DNA of 64,000 bases from Amycolatopsis granulosa (GTDB lineage Bacteria > Actinomycetota > Actinomycetes > Mycobacteriales > Pseudonocardiaceae): positions 4,836,001-4,900,000 of the forward strand of contig NZ_JAANOV010000001.1 of assembly GCF_011758745.1 (NCBI RefSeq), in the 5' to 3' direction. Positions within the stretch are counted from its first letter, which is position 1. Each line of letters opens with the position of its first letter. This document shows, piece after piece, positions 60,574 to 64,000 of this stretch. The notes below the pieces were generated by a model. That model had not been told where the DNA came from and did no database searches. It saw only the letters and a list, made by a program, of their open reading frames with translations. The position numbers were made by a program, and so were the translations under genes.

Positions 60574-60579
60574 TATAGT
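60574..60579 (+). promoter_or_regulatory. -10 element for leaderless hisA
   Basis: TATAGT, the best -10 match among these sites, ends 6 nt before GTG 60586, in the 63-bp gap after hisH. Confidence 0.6.
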
Positions 60580-60585
60580 GGCCGC

Positions 60586-61326
60586 GTGACGTTCACCCTG
60601 CTTCCCGCTGTCGATGTGGCCGATGGCCAGGCCGTGCGTCTCGTCCAGGGCGAGGCCGGCACGGAGACCTCCTACGGCAGCCCGCTGGAGGCGGCCCTGG
60701 CCTGGCAGCGCGACGGCGCCGAGTGGATCCACCTGGTCGACCTCGACGCCGCGTTCGGCAAGGGTGACAACAAGGACCTGATCTCCCGCGTGGTCGGCGA
60801 GCTGGACGTCCAGGTCGAGCTCTCGGGCGGGATCCGCGACGACGCCTCCCTGGAGGCCGCGCTCGCCACCGGCGCCCGGCGCGTCAACCTGGGCACCGCC
60901 GTGCTCGAAGATCCGGAGTGGACCGCCAAGGTGGTCGCCACCTACGGCGACCGCGTCGCGATCGGGCTCGACGTGCGCATCACCGAGCAGGGGCACCGGC
61001 TCAAGGGCCGCGGCTGGACCAGTGACGGCGGTGACCTGTGGGAGGTCCTGGAACGCCTGGACCGCGACGGCGCCGCCCGCTACGTGGTCACCGACGTCAG
61101 CAAGGACGGCACTCTCCAGGGCCCCAACCTCGACCTGCTCGCCGAGGTCGCCGCCCGCACCGACGCACCGGTGATCGCCTCCGGCGGGGTGTCCAGTGTG
61201 GACGACCTGCGAGCGCTGGCCGGCCTGGCGCCCGACGGGGTCGAGGGCGCCATCATCGGCAAGGCCCTCTACGCCGGGGCGTTCACCCTGCCGGAAGCCC
61301 TCGCCGCGGTCAGCCCGCGAGCTTGA
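60586..61326 (+). CDS. hisA: Phosphoribosyl isomerase A (HisA/TrpF bifunctional type)
   Basis: This TIM-barrel isomerase acts on ProFAR in histidine synthesis. Actinobacterial enzymes of this type (PriA) also isomerise phosphoribosyl anthranilate, replacing TrpF. It has [28 protein letters not shown] with the first catalytic Asp and [20 protein letters not shown] with the second. Length is 246 aa. A TATAGT hexamer ends 6 nt before GTG 60586. Dual activity is inferred from phylogeny and the missing trpF. Its 3' end overlaps the convergent PPOX gene by 17 bp. Confidence 0.92.
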   Translation: MTFTLLPAVDVADGQAVRLVQGEAGTETSYGSPLEAALAWQRDGAEWIHLVDLDAAFGKGDNKDLISRVVGELDVQVELSGGIRDDASLEAALATGARRVNLGTAVLEDPEWTAKVVATYGDRVAIGLDVRITEQGHRLKGRGWTSDGGDLWEVLERLDRDGAARYVVTDVSKDGTLQGPNLDLLAEVAARTDAPVIASGGVSSVDDLRALAGLAPDGVEGAIIGKALYAGAFTLPEALAAVSPRA

Positions 61327-61690
61327 TCGCCAGTCCCACCGTCCGGCGGCGGCCCCGCAGCCTGCTGAAGAACATCGTCACCTGACCGACGATCCCGTAC
61401 TTGCGGGCGATCACCGTCCGCACCCGTTCGGTGGCCTCGTCGTCCAGGATCCGCGCGCGGCCCCGCACCACCGGGCCGTGTGCCTCGTTCCCGCGGAGGT
61501 CGCAGCCCTGCACCGTGACCTCCGGGTTGTTGCGGATCCGCTTGACCTTGCCCGCCGTGCGCTCGCTCCAGATCACGATCTCCCCGGCGTCCCCGGCCGC
61601 CCAGACCGGGGTCGGCACCGGGGCGCCGGACTTGCGGAACGTGGTCAGCAGGAGGAACTTCTCGGCGGCGATCCGCTCGAATTCCGACAT
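61310..61690 (-). CDS. PPOX class F420-dependent oxidoreductase
   Basis: This 126-aa split-barrel flavin/deazaflavin protein begins [66 protein letters not shown], the common F420-binding layout. Such proteins reduce diverse quinones or drugs; the substrate is unknown. TACCGT ends 6 nt before ATG 61690, so the transcript is probably leaderless. It converges on hisA with overlapping 3' ends. Confidence 0.88.
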   Translation of the reverse strand: MSEFERIAAEKFLLLTTFRKSGAPVPTPVWAAGDAGEIVIWSERTAGKVKRIRNNPEVTVQGCDLRGNEAHGPVVRGRARILDDEATERVRTVIARKYGIVGQVTMFFSRLRGRRRTVGLAIKLAG

Positions 61691-61696
61691 GCCGCC

Positions 61697-61702
61697 ACGG
61701 TA
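61697..61702 (-). promoter_or_regulatory. -10 element for leaderless PPOX gene
   Basis: TACCGT on the minus strand ends 6 nt before ATG 61690 and lies just after the ABC permease stop. Confidence 0.5.
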
Positions 61703-61709
61703 GCGCGGT

Positions 61710-62441
61710 TCACGGGGTGCGGCGCCGGAGCGTGACCGCGCCGAGCACGAGGGCGAGCAGCACGCAACCGGCCACCACCAGCACGTCCCGCACCGTCGTG
61801 GCGTCCAGTGTGGAGGATGTGGTGACGCGGCCCAGCGCCTCGACCGCGTACGACAGCGGCATCACGTGCGAGAGCCAGTTCAGTATCCAGCCCATCTCGT
61901 CGCGCGCCGCGAACAGCCCGCACAGCAGGAACTGCGGCAGCACGAACACCGGCATGAACTGGATCGCCTGGAACTCGGTGCGGGCGAACGCGCTGACGAA
62001 CAGGCCCAGCGCCACGCCCAGCAGCGCGTCGAGCAGTGCGATCAGCAGCAGCACCCACAGCGAGCCCGCGATGACGAGCCCGAGACCCACGCTCACCGCG
62101 CACGCGACCCCCACCTGCGCCACCGCGAGCAGCCCGAAGGCCAGTGCGTAGCCGAACAGCAGGTCCAGTTTGCCCAGCGGCGTGGTCATCAGCCGCTCCA
62201 GCGTGGTGCTCGTGCGTTCCCGCAGCGTGGCGACCGAGGTGATGAGGAACATCGTCAGGAACGGGAAGACGCCCAGCAGCGCCGGTGCGATCCGGTCGAA
62301 CTGCGCCGCCGAGTTGAACACGTACCGCAGCAGCAGCATCAGCACCGCGGGAACCGCGACGAGCATGACGACGGTGCGCGGATCGTGCCGCAGCTGGGTC
62401 AGCACCCGGCGGGCGGTCGCGCGGGTGATGGCCGGGTTCAC
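61710..62441 (-). CDS. ABC-2 type permease
   Basis: This 243-aa six-helix permease has SVATLRERTSTTLERLMTTPLGKLDLLFGYALAF, the typical loop of ABC-2 exporters, and LNWLSHVMPLSYAVEALGRV near the end. It pairs with the ATPase encoded just upstream, whose stop overlaps GTG 62441 (GTGA). The cargo is unknown; relatives export drugs, lipids or teichoic-acid-type polymers. Confidence 0.9.
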   Translation of the reverse strand: MNPAITRATARRVLTQLRHDPRTVVMLVAVPAVLMLLLRYVFNSAAQFDRIAPALLGVFPFLTMFLITSVATLRERTSTTLERLMTTPLGKLDLLFGYALAFGLLAVAQVGVACAVSVGLGLVIAGSLWVLLLIALLDALLGVALGLFVSAFARTEFQAIQFMPVFVLPQFLLCGLFAARDEMGWILNWLSHVMPLSYAVEALGRVTTSSTLDATTVRDVLVVAGCVLLALVLGAVTLRRRTP

Positions 62442-63163
62442 GGGATCGCCCCCTCGTGGTGGCGGATGAGGCGCAGGAACGCCTGCTCCAGGTCGGCCGC
62501 GCCGGTGCGGGCGCGCAGCGCGGCGGGGGTGCCGTCGGCGAGCAGCGTGCCCTCGCGCATCAGCAGCAGCCGGTCGCATCGTGCGGCCTCGTCCATGACG
62601 TGGCTGGACACCAGCAGCGTGGTGCCCCGCCCGGCCAGCCGGCCGAACATCTCCCACAGGCTGTCCCGCAGCACCGGGTCCAGCCCGACCGTCGGCTCGT
62701 CCAGCACGAGCAGCTCGGGCTCGCCGAGCAGCGCGACCGCCAGGTTGGCCCGGCTGTGCTCCCCGCCGGAGAGGGTGCCGATGAGCTCGTGCGCGTGCTC
62801 GGTCAGGCCCACCTCGGCGATGACCCGGGCCACGTCGGCGTTGGCCACCCGCAGGATCGAGGCGAAGTACCGCAGCGCCTCGGTGACGGTGAGGTCGGTG
62901 TAGACGGCCGGGTTCTGCGTCGCGTACCCGATCGTGCGCCGCAGCGCCGGGCTGCCGGCCGGGTGGCCGAGCACCGTGACGGTGCCACCGGCCACGATCT
63001 GCACGCCGACGATCGCCCGCATCAGGGTCGTCTTGCCGCAGCCGCTCGGCCCGAGCAACCCGGTGACGGTGCCGCGCGGTACCGCGAACGTCACCCCGCG
63101 GACCACCTCGCGGCCGCCGCGAACGACCCGGAGGCCGTCCACGCCGACGGCGTAATTGGTCAC
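62438..63163 (-). CDS. ABC transporter ATP-binding protein
   Basis: This 241-aa ATPase has Walker A GLLGPSGCGKTT, the signature LSGGEHSR, Walker B LLVLDEPTVGLD and the switch His in VSSHVMDEA. The signature ends EHS rather than the usual QRQR-type sequence. It drives the ABC-2 permease at 61710-62441. GTG 63163 begins the protein; a CAGAAT seven bases upstream could make it leaderless. Confidence 0.92.
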   Translation of the reverse strand: MTNYAVGVDGLRVVRGGREVVRGVTFAVPRGTVTGLLGPSGCGKTTLMRAIVGVQIVAGGTVTVLGHPAGSPALRRTIGYATQNPAVYTDLTVTEALRYFASILRVANADVARVIAEVGLTEHAHELIGTLSGGEHSRANLAVALLGEPELLVLDEPTVGLDPVLRDSLWEMFGRLAGRGTTLLVSSHVMDEAARCDRLLLMREGTLLADGTPAALRARTGAADLEQAFLRLIRHHEGAIP

Positions 63164-63203
63164 GTGTTGAATTCTGCGCCGGCGACGAAGGCCCGGTCAA
63201 GCG

Positions 63204-64000
63204 TCAGGTCGTCGTCTCCGGTGCACTCTCCAGCTCGCCGAACCGGGCCAGCGCGAGCGCCGCCGCGACCGCCAGCACGAAACCGGCCACCGCGGCCGTC
63301 CCGAACCCGGCCCGCGTCGAATCGCCCAGCACGAGCACGCCGATCACCGACGGCACCACGGTCTCCCCGACGACCATCAGCGCGGTCGCCGTCGTCACGC
63401 TGCCCCGCTGCAGGGCCGAGGCGAAGAACAACATCGCGAGCACCCCCGCGGCGGCCAGGGCGTACGCGGCCGGGTCGGTCAGCACGCTCCCCACGCCGGT
63501 CACGGTCAGCACCCGGCCGGCCAGCGCCACGGTGCCGAAGCACAACCCGGAGATCAGCCCTAGTGCCGGTGTGCGGATCCGCTCCGGCGCGTGCCCGGCG
63601 CCCCAGCCGGCCACGGCCAGCACCGCGACCACCACGAGCAGGCCCGCGTGGAACGCGGTGCCGACCGGCGCCGAGCCCTCGCTCTGCGCGGAGGCACCGA
63701 GCAGCGCCAGCCCGGCGCACACCACGGCGATCGCGGTCCACTCCCGGCGCGCCAGCCGCGCACCGACCGCGAGCGCGGCCACGGCCGTCACGGCGAGGCT
63801 CGCGGCCAGCGCGGCCTGCACCACGAACAAGGGCAGCACCCGCAACGCGACCAGCTGTGCCACGAACCCCAGCGCGTCCAGGCCGAGGCCGAGGACGTAC
63901 CGCCACTGCCGCAGCACGCGCACCAGCAGGCGGGGGTCCACACCGGACCCCCCGTCGTCGACCGCTCGCGCCGCGACGGCCTGGAACACCGAGGCCACGC
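63204..64000 (-). CDS. EamA/DMT family transporter-like protein, truncated at window end
   Basis: This hydrophobic protein has about nine helices in the visible 265 residues, including PLFVVQAALAASLAVTAVAALAVGARLARREWTAI and TALMVVGETVVPSVIGVLVLGDSTRAGFGTAAVAGFVLAVAAALALARF, like drug/metabolite transporters. The frame is open to the last base and starts within a helix, so the N-terminus lies beyond 64000; the GTG at 63998 is probably internal. Substrate unknown. Confidence 0.78.
   Translation of the reverse strand, partial: VASVFQAVAARAVDDGGSGVDPRLLVRVLRQWRYVLGLGLDALGFVAQLVALRVLPLFVVQAALAASLAVTAVAALAVGARLARREWTAIAVVCAGLALLGASAQSEGSAPVGTAFHAGLLVVVAVLAVAGWGAGHAPERIRTPALGLISGLCFGTVALAGRVLTVTGVGSVLTDPAAYALAAAGVLAMLFFASALQRGSVTTATALMVVGETVVPSVIGVLVLGDSTRAGFGTAAVAGFVLAVAAALALARFGELESAPETTT

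Overview
The window is 64 kb of very GC-rich DNA with dense genes, GTG and TTG starts and strong G/C bias at codon third positions. It carries actinobacterial markers: WhiB, PimB', PriA, a di-haem QcrC, an EccE-like protein, and F420-type (LLM and PPOX) oxidoreductases. Gene content and order from lipB to pimB' resemble the Mycobacterium tuberculosis Rv2188c-Rv2217 region. I infer a mycolate-line actinomycete, most likely Pseudonocardiaceae (Amycolatopsis-like). No rRNA, tRNA, IS element, prophage or CRISPR array was seen.

Layout. 1-10.9 kb: a cut-off LLM oxidoreductase, then lipB, a PAP2 phosphatase, a nucleoside-diphosphate-sugar epimerase, sucB/dlaT and lpdA (lipoylation and 2-oxoacid dehydrogenase), pepA and ilvE. 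10.9-18.3 kb: a TipAS-type MerR regulator with a textbook 19-bp-spacer promoter, cobT, an aldo/keto reductase, a DUF3043 protein, an ErpA-type Fe-S carrier, an adenosine kinase-like PfkB protein and asnB. 18.5-26.4 kb: the bc1-aa3 respiratory supercomplex genes (ctaC, ctaF, ctaE, qcrCAB) with trpD and two regulatory or unknown genes on the opposite strand. 26.5-36.9 kb: a stand-alone AsnC effector domain, a DEDDh/GIY-YIG nuclease divergent from a coiled-coil NYN protein, an NlpC/P60 hydrolase behind a roughly 1 kb gene-poor region, pimB', a kinase-like protein with a degenerate P-loop, a P450 and a MerR regulator. 37-47.7 kb: a SulP-carbonic anhydrase fusion, bioD, whiB, a LON-domain protein, and the NrtR-nadABC NAD module followed by a reductase-deaminase fusion. 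47.8-51.4 kb: a ROK regulator, an orphan EccE, an orphan NarL-type regulator and a nitrilase. 51.5-61.3 kb: histidine biosynthesis (hisD, hisC, hisB, then hisH and hisA/priA), split by a 5.3 kb block of mmpL, tetR, GNAT, DUF2695, soxR and an unknown gene. 61.3-64 kb: a PPOX protein, an ABC-2 exporter and an EamA-type transporter running off the end.

Two regulatory themes stand out. About fifteen genes on both strands have a TANNNT-like hexamer ending 6-7 nt before the start codon, the signature of leaderless transcripts. Four regulators sit next to convincing operator DNA: three evenly phased palindromes between mmpL and tetR, a 25-bp palindrome between nrtR and nadA, a 19-bp dyad inside the promoter spacer of the TipAS-type merR, and a SoxR-box-like dyad upstream of soxR.

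Most genes are housekeeping. The best candidates for something less described are the reductase-deaminase fusion with reversed domain order next to nadC, the orphan EccE/response-regulator pair, the divergent leaderless nuclease/NYN pair, and the gene-poor ripC upstream region. All functions are read from sequence motifs and family knowledge; no database search was run.
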